Part shown: positions 16,935 through 24,886 of the stretch, piece after piece | How positions within the stretch are numbered: the first letter of the stretch is position 1 | Layout: the number at the start of each line of letters is the position of its first letter | Assembly: GCF_042752395.1 (NCBI RefSeq) | Contig: NZ_JBHYXZ010000013.1 | Location: 1-64,000 of the forward strand | Direction of reading: 5' to 3' | DNA: 64,000 nt | Source: Actinosynnema sp042752395 | GTDB lineage: Bacteria > Actinomycetota > Actinomycetes > Mycobacteriales > Pseudonocardiaceae | Program-made: the position numbers and the translations under genes | The notes under the pieces: model-generated | Database searches by the model: none | What the model saw: the letters and a program-made list of their open reading frames with translations, nothing else | What the model was told of the DNA's origin: nothing

Positions 16935-18092
16935 ATGCAACCCGACACCCGCGTCGTGCACACCGAGGTCCCCGCGCTGACCAGCACGCCCCTGTCCGTG
17001 CCGCTCTACCAGACCTCCGGCTTCTCGTTCACCGACCTCGACGCCTTCGCCGACGGGATGACCAGGCCGGACGGCGCGTTCGTCTACACCCGGTTCGGCA
17101 ACCCGACGGTCCGGGCGCTGGAGGACGCCGTGGCCGGCCTCGAAGGCGGCACGGCCGCGCTGGCCACCGCGTCCGGCATGGGCGCGATCAACGCGGTCCT
17201 GCTGGCCCACCTCGCGGCGGGCGACCACGTGATCGCCCAACGCGCGCTCTACGGCGGCACCCTCGCCCTGCTGGGCGACCTCGAACGGCGCTGGGGCGTC
17301 ACGGTGACCTACGTCGGCGGCCACGACCCGGAGGAGGTCCGCGCCGCCCGGCGACCGGAGACCAGGGTGCTCTACCTGGAGACCATCGCGAACCCCACCG
17401 GGCACGTCAGCGACCTGCCCGCGCTCGCGGAAGCCGCGGGCGACGACGTCCTCACGGTCGTGGACAACACGTTCGCGTCACCCCTGCTGTGCCGCCCGAT
17501 CGAGCACGGCGCGGACGTCGTCGTGCACTCGGCCACCAAGTACCTCGGCGGGCACAGCGACGTGACCGGCGGCGTGGCGGTCTTCGCCGACGACGACCGG
17601 TACCGCGAGACCTGGCGCCACTCGGTCGAACTCGGCGTCACCCCCGACCCGTTCGCGGCCTGGCTCACCCTCCGCGGCCTGCGCACGCTGGCGTTGCGGG
17701 TCCGCGCGCACGAGCGCAACGCCGAAGTCCTCGCCCGGCGGCTGGCCGGGCACCCGGCGGTGCGCGCGGTGCACTGGCCGGGCCTCGACACCCACCCGAG
17801 CCACACCGTCGCCAAGCGGCTCCTGGACGGCTACGGCAGCACGTTCTCCTTCGACCTGGCCGACGCCGAGGCGGGCCGCCGGTTCGTCACCGCGCTCGAA
17901 CTGGTCCGGCTCGCGCCGTCGCTGGGCGGCCCGGAGACGCTGGTGCTGCACCCCGCCAGCACCTCGCACCGCCAGTTGGACGACGGGCAGCTGGCCGCCG
18001 GCGGCATCACCGGCGGCACGATCCGGCTGTCGGTGGGCATCGAGGACGCCGACGACCTGTGGCACGACGTGTCCCGGGCCCTGGACCGCTGA
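16935..18092 (+). CDS. PLP-dependent trans-sulfuration enzyme (cystathionine gamma-synthase/methionine gamma-lyase family)
   Basis: A 385-residue Cys/Met-metabolism PLP enzyme. Family landmarks: VYTRFGNPTVRALE, ATASGMGAINAVLLA (phosphate loop), the Asp of TVVDNTFASP that holds the pyridine N, and the Schiff-base Lys in HSATKYLGGHSD. The C-terminus has the SLGGPETLVLHPAST and GTIRLSVGIED motifs. Synthase, lyase and gamma-lyase members cannot be separated by these motifs; a catabolic methionine gamma-lyase is plausible given control by a MocR protein rather than placement with met genes. ATG 16935 is chosen because the only earlier in-frame start, the TTG at 16893, falls inside an operator box. 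Confidence 0.85.
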   Translation: MQPDTRVVHTEVPALTSTPLSVPLYQTSGFSFTDLDAFADGMTRPDGAFVYTRFGNPTVRALEDAVAGLEGGTAALATASGMGAINAVLLAHLAAGDHVIAQRALYGGTLALLGDLERRWGVTVTYVGGHDPEEVRAARRPETRVLYLETIANPTGHVSDLPALAEAAGDDVLTVVDNTFASPLLCRPIEHGADVVVHSATKYLGGHSDVTGGVAVFADDDRYRETWRHSVELGVTPDPFAAWLTLRGLRTLALRVRAHERNAEVLARRLAGHPAVRAVHWPGLDTHPSHTVAKRLLDGYGSTFSFDLADAEAGRRFVTALELVRLAPSLGGPETLVLHPASTSHRQLDDGQLAAGGITGGTIRLSVGIEDADDLWHDVSRALDR

Positions 18093-18112
18093 CCCGGCCC
18101 CGCGACCGGGTC
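18091..18112. terminator. hairpin between convergent genes
   Basis: GACCCGG (18091-18097) and CCGGGTC (18106-18112) form a 7-bp stem with an 8-nt loop at the stop codon of the trans-sulfuration gene and just before the end of the convergent M4 protease gene. There is no U-tract. Confidence 0.45.
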
Positions 18113-18124
18113 GGCGGCGGCCGA

Positions 18125-20434
18125 TCAGCAGGCGCCCCCGTCGCGCCACACGGCCCACGAGCCGGGCGCGCCGGGTTCCGCGCCGGTCGAGTACCAGGTC
18201 GAGGTCCACCGGTGCGCGTTGTGCGAGACCACGTCGTCCGGCACGTAGGCCCGGCTCGCGCTCCACGCGGGCAGCCCGGCGCAGCCGCCCGGCGTGCCTT
18301 CCTCGACGGTCAGCGCGTACGTGACCGAGTGCGACACCGCCGGACCCGCCCCGGTGACCGTGACCCGGTACGTCCCCGCCGGCGTGCCGGCGGCCGTCGT
18401 GATCGTCAGCCGGGACGACTCGCCCGACGTCACCGTGGCCGGCTCGAAGGTCGCCGTCGCGCCGGCGGGCAGGTCGGAGGCGGACAGCACGACCTTCTGC
18501 CCGTCGCCGGACGTGGTCGTGGTGGTCACCGCGGCCGTCACCGCGCCGCCCGGCCGGGTGGCGCCCGCGGTCGGGTCGAGCCCGACCGCGAAGTCGTCCG
18601 CCGGCGGTTGGCCGCCGACCGTGAGGAGGTAGGTCACCGTGTGGGCGGTGGACCCCTCGCCCCGCACGGTGATCGGGTACGTGCCGGGCGCGACGGCGGA
18701 CGTCGTGGCCACGGTCATGGTCGAGGACCCGCCGGAGGTCACCGACGACGGGCTGAACCGCACCGTCACGCCGGCCGGCTGACCCGTCGCGCCGAGCGCC
18801 ACGGTCTGCGGGTCGCCGGACGTGGTGGTCGTGCGGACCGTCGCCTGGGCCGTCCCGCCCGGCTCCACCGCGCCCGACGCGGGGTCGAGCGCGAGGGTGA
18901 AGTCGTCCACCGGCGCGGCGACGCAGGTCGGCTCGCCGAGCTGGGCGGGCAGGCTGATCGCGTTCCACGCGGCCTTGACCGCGGCGAACTGCCGGCACGT
19001 CGGGTCGAGGTTCTTCGCCGCGGTGAGGGTCGCGACGCGGTACCGGAAGTGCGTCATGCCCGAGGTCTTGAGCAGCATGGCGTTGTAGAACACCCGGCCC
19101 GCCGCCTGGATGCCGATGCCGGTCACGGTGGAGCCGTCGCACGTCGGGCTCGCCGCCGAACCCTCGGCCAGCAGGTGGAACCAGTGGTTGAGCGGACCGG
19201 CGGCGGCGTGCACCTCGGTGCCGGGGATGGCGCTGGACCAGCAGTTCGGGTGGCCGCCGACGGCCGACGGGTTCGCCATGTTGCGGATCGGGCCGCGGCC
19301 GAAGAGGTTGACCGACTCGCCGACCAGGTAGTCCGGCGTGTCGAACGGCGCGGGCTCGTTGGCGTACGCCTCGGTCAACGCGCCGAAGATGTCGCCGGTG
19401 GCCTCGCCGAGCCCGGCCTCGCGGGCCGCGCCGCCGGGCGTGTACTGGTCGACGGCGTGGCCGTGCTCGTGCGCGACCACGTCCATCGACGCGATCCACT
19501 GGTTGGCGTTGTTGCGGCCGATCTCGATGTGCCGGCCGGTCCAGTAGGCGTTGACCGCGTTGAGGCCCACCTTGACCGTGACGCCGCGGCCGTTGCCGTC
19601 GATCCCGTCGCGGCCCAACCAGGACCGCATCATGTCCCACTGCTTCTGGGTGGACCAGAGCACGTCGGCGCACCCGGTCTCCTTGCTGGTGGCGTTGCCG
19701 TTGCCGAAGGCGTTGGTCGACTTGGTGAACGGCTGGTTCGTCGCGTAGTCCACGCAGCGCAGGCCGGGCCGCGTGTCGTCGACCGTGCTGTTGTTGCTGG
19801 TGTCGAGGGACAGCGGGTTGGGGCCGTTCCACTGGCTGGTGCCGGTGCCCGCCCGCGCGTCGTCCAGGCTGCCCTCGACGGCCCCGGTGCGGGCGTTGAC
19901 GTACACGTGCAGGCGGCTCGGCGCGCCGTCCACGCGCCCGGACACGACGGTCTCGTAGACCAGGGTGCCGCGCCCGCCCGCCAGCACGGACAGCGTGGAG
20001 CCCTCCACGCGGTCCACAACGGACAGTTGGGAGCGGGCGACGGCGGCGGCGCGGGCGGGCGTGATCGTCGCGGTCGGGTCGACCGACAGGTCGTCCACCG
20101 GCGCGGCCACCGTGTCCAGCACCGTGCCGGCCGCGTCCGTGGCGACCACGGCGTCACCGCCGATGACCGGCAACCCCCGGTACGTGCGGTCGTAGGAGAC
20201 GTAGAACAGGTCTTTCCGCCCCGGGACGCCGCCCTGGTAGACCGCTCTGCGCCGGAACACCTCGTGCGGGCCCTTGGCCAGGGCGTCCAGCCCGGACGCG
20301 GCGGCCCGGTCGGCCGCGTCGACGGCGAGCGCGACGGGGCTCGCGGGCGGCGCGGGCGCCGCCTGGGCCACCACCGGCCCGACGGGCAGCGCCGCCAGGA
20401 ACGCGACGAGGTGAATGCCGATTCTGCGTTTCAC
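18125..20434 (-). CDS. secreted M4 (thermolysin-family) metalloprotease with two Ig-like repeats and a chitin-binding-type tail
   Basis: A 769-residue zinc endopeptidase. The start is GTG 20434, with GAGGAG upstream. Signal peptide 1-26; FTP/PepSY propeptide about 30-190; catalytic domain about 195-500 with HEHGH (His322, Glu323, His326) and the third ligand Glu344 in GLGEATGD. Two similar beta-sandwich repeats follow, each starting DDF and containing TTTTSGD, then a C-terminal CBM5/12-like module (LPAWSASRAYVPDDVV, W-rich) closed by Cys residues. The tail suggests tethering to chitin or another insoluble polymer. It is the only recognised gene before the frameshifted LacI regulator on the same strand. 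Confidence 0.9.
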   Translation of the reverse strand: MKRRIGIHLVAFLAALPVGPVVAQAAPAPPASPVALAVDAADRAAASGLDALAKGPHEVFRRRAVYQGGVPGRKDLFYVSYDRTYRGLPVIGGDAVVATDAAGTVLDTVAAPVDDLSVDPTATITPARAAAVARSQLSVVDRVEGSTLSVLAGGRGTLVYETVVSGRVDGAPSRLHVYVNARTGAVEGSLDDARAGTGTSQWNGPNPLSLDTSNNSTVDDTRPGLRCVDYATNQPFTKSTNAFGNGNATSKETGCADVLWSTQKQWDMMRSWLGRDGIDGNGRGVTVKVGLNAVNAYWTGRHIEIGRNNANQWIASMDVVAHEHGHAVDQYTPGGAAREAGLGEATGDIFGALTEAYANEPAPFDTPDYLVGESVNLFGRGPIRNMANPSAVGGHPNCWSSAIPGTEVHAAAGPLNHWFHLLAEGSAASPTCDGSTVTGIGIQAAGRVFYNAMLLKTSGMTHFRYRVATLTAAKNLDPTCRQFAAVKAAWNAISLPAQLGEPTCVAAPVDDFTLALDPASGAVEPGGTAQATVRTTTTSGDPQTVALGATGQPAGVTVRFSPSSVTSGGSSTMTVATTSAVAPGTYPITVRGEGSTAHTVTYLLTVGGQPPADDFAVGLDPTAGATRPGGAVTAAVTTTTTSGDGQKVVLSASDLPAGATATFEPATVTSGESSRLTITTAAGTPAGTYRVTVTGAGPAVSHSVTYALTVEEGTPGGCAGLPAWSASRAYVPDDVVSHNAHRWTSTWYSTGAEPGAPGSWAVWRDGGAC

Positions 20435-20869
20435 GCCAGCTCCTCAGGCAATGCAGGGAAATCCCGAGTGGCGGCCTCGATGGACAACTCCTGTCTAGCG
20501 CCCCGACCGAGCCCCGATCGAGCTTTGACCGTTGCCAGAGGGAAATCGGCGAAAAGAATCCGGCCATAACGTCGTGGTCATCTGTTCTCCTTTATAGCGC
20601 CATTCGCGCACCCGGTGAGGGTCGGTGCCACGCCCGCCGGAACGCGTGGTCACGCGGTGGGGAGGGCACGACGGTGGGGTAGCGGTGGTCGTTGTCCCGG
20701 AGGGGAACAGGACTCGCGTTGTCGCGGTGGCCGGAAGTCGACCGGGTAACCGGATCGAATTTGTCCCGGATGATCCGCGAAGTCCCTTTCGCGTAGAAGT
20801 GGCCGGGCGTGTTCCACGGCCGCGTTGGAACAGCCGGGATCATCGGGCGGAACAGTTCGGGCGCGGGCG
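20435..20869. other. 435-bp region with no convincing gene
   Basis: Upstream of the M4 gene. On the minus strand a 28-codon frame from ATG 20581 (MTTTLWPDSFRR...) has GGAG upstream and ends at 20495, so it could be a leader peptide of the protease mRNA, but it has no recognisable features. TATAGCGC occurs at 20593-20600. The part nearer the LacI gene (20640-20869) is lower in GC than its surroundings, with no frame that looks coding. Confidence 0.4.
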
Positions 20870-21896
20870 TCAGGCGGGCGGAGCGGTGCTCTCGCGCACG
20901 ACGAGCGTGGTGGCCAGCTCCACGCGGGTCTGGGCCGGCGTGCCGCCGCCGGCGAGGGTGAGCAGCATCCGGGCGGCCGTCGCGCCCATCTCGGTCAGCG
21001 GCTGCCGCACCGTGGTCATCGGCGGCGTGCACCAGCGGGTGTTCTCGATGTCGTCGAACCCGACCACGCTGAGGTCGTCGGGGATGCGCAGCCCCAGGCC
21101 CCACGCCGCGGCGTAGACGCCGAGCGCCTGGAGGTCGTTGCCGCACAGCACGGCGGTCGGCCGGTCCGCCCCGCCCAGCAGCTCGCGGCCCAGCTCCAGG
21201 CCGTGCTCGAAGGTGAACCGGCCGGCGCGCACCAGGCGCTCGTCCAGCGGCGTCCAGCGCGGCCCGGCAACCCTCCAGCCGGGCGCGGGCGCCCAGCGAC
21301 CGGGACGGGCCGCTGATCACGGCGATGCGCCGGTGGCCCAGGTCGAGCAGGTGCCGGGCGGCGGTGATGCCGCCGGTCCAGTTCGTCGCGCCCACCGACG
21401 GGACGGGGTGCAGGGGCTCCCCGGACGGGTCCAGCGCCACCAGCGGGATCGCGCTGGCCTCCAGCAGCGCGTGCTGCTCCGGCGTGAACGCCGAGTACAC
21501 CGCGAGCACGCCGAGCGGGTGCCGGGCCAGCAGCTGCTCGGCCCAGGACCGGCCCGGCGCGGTCGGCTCGACCACCTCGGTGAACGCGACCGCCAGCTCG
21601 TGCTCGCGCGCCACCGGCTCGACGCCGCGCAGGATCTCGATCGCCATGTGCCGTTCCAGGCCGTAGAACACGACTTCGAGCAGGGCGGCGGGCGCGATGG
21701 CGTCCGGCCGCCGGTAGCCGTGCTCCCGCAGTAGGGCCTCGACCCGCTGCCGCGTCTCCGAGGCGACGCCCGCCCGGCCGTTGAGCACCTTGGAGACGGT
21801 CGGCTTGGACACCCCGGCGAGTCGGGCGATCGTCGCGACCGTCAGCTCGCCCCGTCGCCGGCCCCGTCGTTGGCCGTCCGCGATGCTCCCCGCCAC
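20870..21896 (-). pseudogene. LacI-family regulator, frameshifted
   Basis: The first part from 21896 encodes a LacI HTH (LTVATIARLAGVSKPTVSKVLNGR) and half of the sugar-binding domain, up to GCRAALDAAG. Near 21246-21256 the reading frame changes. The matching C-terminal half (FTFEHGLELGRELLGGADRP, LSVVGFDDIENTRW, TTLVVRES) is in another frame and ends at 20870. The break sits in GCTGGACGCCGCTGGACGAG, where GCTGGACG is repeated; loss of about 7 bases between such repeats would explain it. This is a sequencing or assembly slip or a genuine null allele. Joined, the protein would be about 340 residues, normal for the family. Its target is unknown. Confidence 0.8.
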
Positions 21897-22028
21897 GGCC
21901 GCAGTGTACGGAAACGGCGACCCCGGCCCGGTCCTGCTCGCGCGCCGCGGCCCGCGGTCGCCGGTTCGGGGTGCCGAAGTCCCGTGGTCGGCGGAACGGA
22001 TCGACCGGATCGGCGGAACGCGGGAACG

Positions 22029-22056
22029 TTGAGGTCTTCCCGCTGCGCCATAGAGT
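22029..22056 (+). promoter_or_regulatory. candidate sigma-70-type promoter for the ECF gene
   Basis: TTGAGG (22029-22034), a 16-bp spacer and TAGAGT (22051-22056) fit an actinomycete housekeeping promoter about 85 bp before the ECF sigma factor start. Confidence 0.4.
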
Positions 22057-22139
22057 GCATCGGTGTGTGCTCCGGTTCGGCCGTTCTATATCGTCCGCAC
22101 CGAAATCGCTCACCTACCGTGCTGGGAGGTAAACGTCCG

Positions 22140-23813
22140 GTGATCGGGCATCCCGACGAGCACGATCTGGAGCGGTGGGCGACCGCGGACATGGCGGCGC
22201 TGCGCGACGACCTCGACCAGGCGCTCAACCAGGACGCCCCGTCCGGGCCGTCGCGCAGTTCCTCCGCGCCGTCCCGGTCGCAGTCGGACGCCGAGCTGAT
22301 CGAGGCCGTGCGCGGCGGGGAGATCCAGGCGTACGGGCAGTTGTTCGAACGCCACGTGCGCGCGGCCCGCAACCTGGCCCGGCACCTGTCCTGGTCGACC
22401 GCCGAGGCCGAGGACCTGGTGTCCGACGCGTTCGCGAAGGTGCTCGACGTGCTGCGCGCGGGCGGCGGCCCGGACTCGGCGTTCCGCGCCTACCTGCTCA
22501 CCGCGGTGCGGCACACCGCCTACGACAAGTCCCGCCGGGACCGCAGGCTCAAGCTGGCCGACGACGTGGAGGCCGTCTCCGGCGTGGAGAAGGTCACCAC
22601 GGTGCCGTTCCACGACCCGGCCGTGGCGACGCTGGAGCGGTCGCTGGCCACCAGGGCGTTCGCCAGCCTGCCCGAGCGCTGGCAGACCGTGCTGTGGCAG
22701 ACCGAGATCGAGGGCCAGTCGGCGTCGGAGCTGGCGAAGCTGCTCGGCCTGACCGCCAACGGCGCGTCGGCGCTGGCCTACCGGGCGCGCGAAGGGCTCA
22801 AGACGGCCTACCTCCAGGCGCACCTGGAGCACAGCCCCACCGACCGCTGCCGCGCCACCGTCCTGAAGCTCGCCGCGTGGACCCGGGGCGGCCTCACCAA
22901 GCGGGAGACCGCCCAGGTGGAGGCGCACCTGGACGAGTGCGCGACGTGCCGCGCGATGGCCGCGGAGCTGGCCGACGTCAACGCCACGCTGCGCGCCTAC
23001 GTCGCGCCGCTGGTGCTCGGCGCGGGCGTCGCCGGCTACCTGGCCGCCACGGCGGGCGCGGCGAAGGCGGGCACGGCGGTCGCGGGCGTGGTCGCCAACT
23101 CCCTCGCCACGACGACCGCGAAGTGGCTGGGCGCGGCGGCCTCGACCACCGCGGTGGTCACCGCGGTGGTGGTAGGGCTGAACACCGCGCCGCAGGCGAT
23201 CTCGCCGCCGACCGCGGTGCCGACCCCGGAGGCGACGGTCGAGGGGACGTCGGTGGTGGCCCCGGTGGTGGTCCCGGAACCGTCGTCGGACCCGGTGCCC
23301 GACTTCGGCGGGTCGTCGGTGACCACGACGCGGGCCGTGGAGCAGCCGCCCGCTCCGGCCGCGCCCGTGGCGACCACGACGGACGCGGTCGCGCAGCCCG
23401 TGGCCGAGCCGCTCGAACCCGTCGTGCCCGAGGGGGTCGCCCTGTCCACCGGCGGGCCGCCCACCGAGCTGCCCATCACCGTCCGCAACACCGGGGCGAC
23501 GCCCCTCGCGCCCGCCACCCTCGTGGTGACCCTGCCCGAGGGCGTGCAGGTGGTGGGGCCGGGGAAGAACCTGCGGGCCGGGCCGGCGCTGCGGTTGGAC
23601 GGCGCGGCGCAGTCGAGGGTGGGGTGCCCGGCGGGCAAGGGCACGATCACCTGCACGGCCGGGGCGGAGCTGCCCCCCGGCGGCTCGGTGACGTTCGTGT
23701 TCCGGCTGCTGGCGGGCCCGAAGGCGGTCGCCGGCGCGATCAGCGGCACGGTCACCGCCGGCCCCGGCCGGTCCGCGCCGGTCCACGTGCCGGTCGAGGT
23801 CGTGCCCAGGTAG
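22140..23813 (+). CDS. ECF sigma factor fused to zinc-finger anti-sigma-like, TM and extracellular domains
   Basis: A 557-residue protein starting at GTG 22140, 10 bp after GGGAGG. Region 2 (VRGGEIQAYGQLFERHVRAA, AEDLVSDAFAKVL) and region 4 (LPERWQTVLWQTEIEGQSAS ELAKLLG) form a standard ECF core ending near residue 225. Then comes a zinc-finger-type HLDECATCRAM motif (HxxxCxxC) as in anti-sigma factors, hydrophobic segments (GAGVAGYLAATAG; GAAASTTAVVTAVVVGL), a Pro/Thr linker and an extracellular DUF11-like beta domain (LPITVRNTGATPL). Sensor, anti-sigma and sigma are thus one polypeptide, a layout known from some actinobacterial ECF groups. Release would need proteolysis or conformational change. 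The STAS/HATPase genes follow downstream. Confidence 0.88.
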   Translation: MIGHPDEHDLERWATADMAALRDDLDQALNQDAPSGPSRSSSAPSRSQSDAELIEAVRGGEIQAYGQLFERHVRAARNLARHLSWSTAEAEDLVSDAFAKVLDVLRAGGGPDSAFRAYLLTAVRHTAYDKSRRDRRLKLADDVEAVSGVEKVTTVPFHDPAVATLERSLATRAFASLPERWQTVLWQTEIEGQSASELAKLLGLTANGASALAYRAREGLKTAYLQAHLEHSPTDRCRATVLKLAAWTRGGLTKRETAQVEAHLDECATCRAMAAELADVNATLRAYVAPLVLGAGVAGYLAATAGAAKAGTAVAGVVANSLATTTAKWLGAAASTTAVVTAVVVGLNTAPQAISPPTAVPTPEATVEGTSVVAPVVVPEPSSDPVPDFGGSSVTTTRAVEQPPAPAAPVATTTDAVAQPVAEPLEPVVPEGVALSTGGPPTELPITVRNTGATPLAPATLVVTLPEGVQVVGPGKNLRAGPALRLDGAAQSRVGCPAGKGTITCTAGAELPPGGSVTFVFRLLAGPKAVAGAISGTVTAGPGRSAPVHVPVEVVPR

Positions 23814-23816
23814 GCC

Positions 23817-23841
23817 GTTTCCCCCACCGCCCGAGGGGTAC
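23817..23841 (+). promoter_or_regulatory. sigma-B/sigma-F-type promoter
   Basis: GTTT (23817-23820), a 15-bp spacer and GGGTAC (23836-23841) match the GTTT-N14-16-GGGTA(C/T) consensus of actinobacterial stress sigma factors. It begins 4 bp after the ECF gene stop and leaves a leader of about 190 nt before the STAS gene, whose product belongs to the same regulatory family. Confidence 0.65.
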
Positions 23842-24039
23842 CCCCGGCAGAACGGGCCGAGGTGGGCCCTGGTGGGAACGGGCGTGACCCTCCCGGACGC
23901 CCGGTTCCCGCGCCGGATCGTGGACCACGCCCACCGGGGCGCGGGTGGCGGACACCCGAGCGCCCTGCCGGCCCCGGCTCGTCGCGAGCCGTTCCCGCGC
24001 CACGCGGGTCCGCGGACGACCTGAGAGGGGAGGCGATGA

Positions 24040-24396
24040 GTGACGCCCGACCACGAGAAGCACGGTTCCCGTGCCGGGTTCACCTGCGAGTGCCGGACCG
24101 CCGAGGGCACCACGGTGATCACGCTGGCCGGCGAGATCGGCGTCCGGGCGGCCGACCACGTGCAGGACTGCCTGGTCGGCGGCGGGCTGGGACCGGAGCG
24201 GGTCCGGCTCGACCTGGGCGGTGTGACGTTCATGGGGGTGGCCGGGCTCGCGGTGCTGCTGCACGCCGCCGACCTGTGCCGCGACCAGGGCATGGACCTC
24301 ACCCTGGTGGCCTCGCCCGCGGTCGAGCGGGTGGTCGGCCTGGTGGACGCGCCGGCCGGGCTGGTCGACCACGTGATCCGGGCGGACCCCCGGTGA
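24040..24396 (+). CDS. STAS-domain anti-sigma factor antagonist-like protein
   Basis: A 118-residue single STAS domain. The start is GTG 24040 after AGGGGAGG; the ATG at 24036 is out of frame. The fold is clear (TVITLAGEIGVRAADHV, RVRLDLGGVTFMGVAGLAVL). At the loop where SpoIIAA/RsbV proteins have a phosphorylatable D-S-S-G, this one has M-G-V-A-G, so the target Ser/Thr is missing. It may bind its anti-sigma partner constitutively or act as a scaffold. It is followed 86 bp later by an HATPase anti-sigma protein and preceded by a sigma-B-type promoter, so a partner-switching role is the best inference. Confidence 0.8.
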   Translation: MTPDHEKHGSRAGFTCECRTAEGTTVITLAGEIGVRAADHVQDCLVGGGLGPERVRLDLGGVTFMGVAGLAVLLHAADLCRDQGMDLTLVASPAVERVVGLVDAPAGLVDHVIRADPR

Positions 24397-24482
24397 GGCG
24401 GCGGTCACGGTTGGCCGGCGCCCGGGAGGGGAACCCGTGCCCTGCGGCGGAGGGGATTGCCTAGTGCTGGAAGGCTCGCGTT

Positions 24483-24872
24483 TTGGATGTCGTCCGACCA
24501 CCCGTTGACCCCGTCGACTTCGACCTGGAGTGCGGGGCCACGTCGGTGCGCCGCGCGCGGAGGTGGATCACCGGGAACGTCCTGGACCTGGACCAGGCCA
24601 AGCGGCTCGACCTGCTGCTGATCGCCGACGCGCTGGTGACCAACGCCTTCGAGCACGCCGGCTCGCCGCGCCGGTTGCGGCTGAGCCGCCGCGGCGACCT
24701 GCGGGTGGTGCGGGTGGAGGTGCTCGACGCCAGCCCGGAGCTGCTGCCCGTGCTCGGCAGGCCGGGCAGCCTGCGGCACCGGGGTTTGCGGCTGGTCAAC
24801 CGGTTGGCGTCGCGCTGGGGCGTGGATCCCCGGCCGGAGTACAAGTCCGTGTGGGGCGAGGTCGTCGCCTGA
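24483..24872 (+). CDS. anti-sigma regulatory factor-like HATPase (RsbW/SpoIIAB-like)
   Basis: A 129-residue GHKL ATPase of the serine-protein-kinase/anti-sigma class. The N-box is in LLLIADALVTNAFEHAG and a degenerate G-box in GLRLVNRLASRWG. The proposed start is TTG 24483 with GGAAGG about 10 bp upstream; no ATG or GTG lies in frame nearby. The region between N- and G-boxes (LDASPELLP) is weak compared with RsbW, so ATP binding may be reduced. Same strand and neighbourhood as the STAS gene suggests a pair. The partner sigma factor is not identified here. Confidence 0.75.
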   Translation: MDVVRPPVDPVDFDLECGATSVRRARRWITGNVLDLDQAKRLDLLLIADALVTNAFEHAGSPRRLRLSRRGDLRVVRVEVLDASPELLPVLGRPGSLRHRGLRLVNRLASRWGVDPRPEYKSVWGEVVA

Positions 24873-24886
24873 CCGCGGCCGGTCAG
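24869..24886. terminator. bidirectional hairpin between convergent genes
   Basis: CTGACCG (24869-24875) pairs with CGGTCAG (24880-24886) around a 4-nt loop; it overlaps both stop codons of the convergent HATPase and kinase genes. Confidence 0.5.

Noticed and set aside
20495..20581. 28-codon frame with GGAG upstream of the M4 protease
   Set aside because: Possible leader peptide but composition is undistinguished and nothing else supports it; noted only in the region entry.
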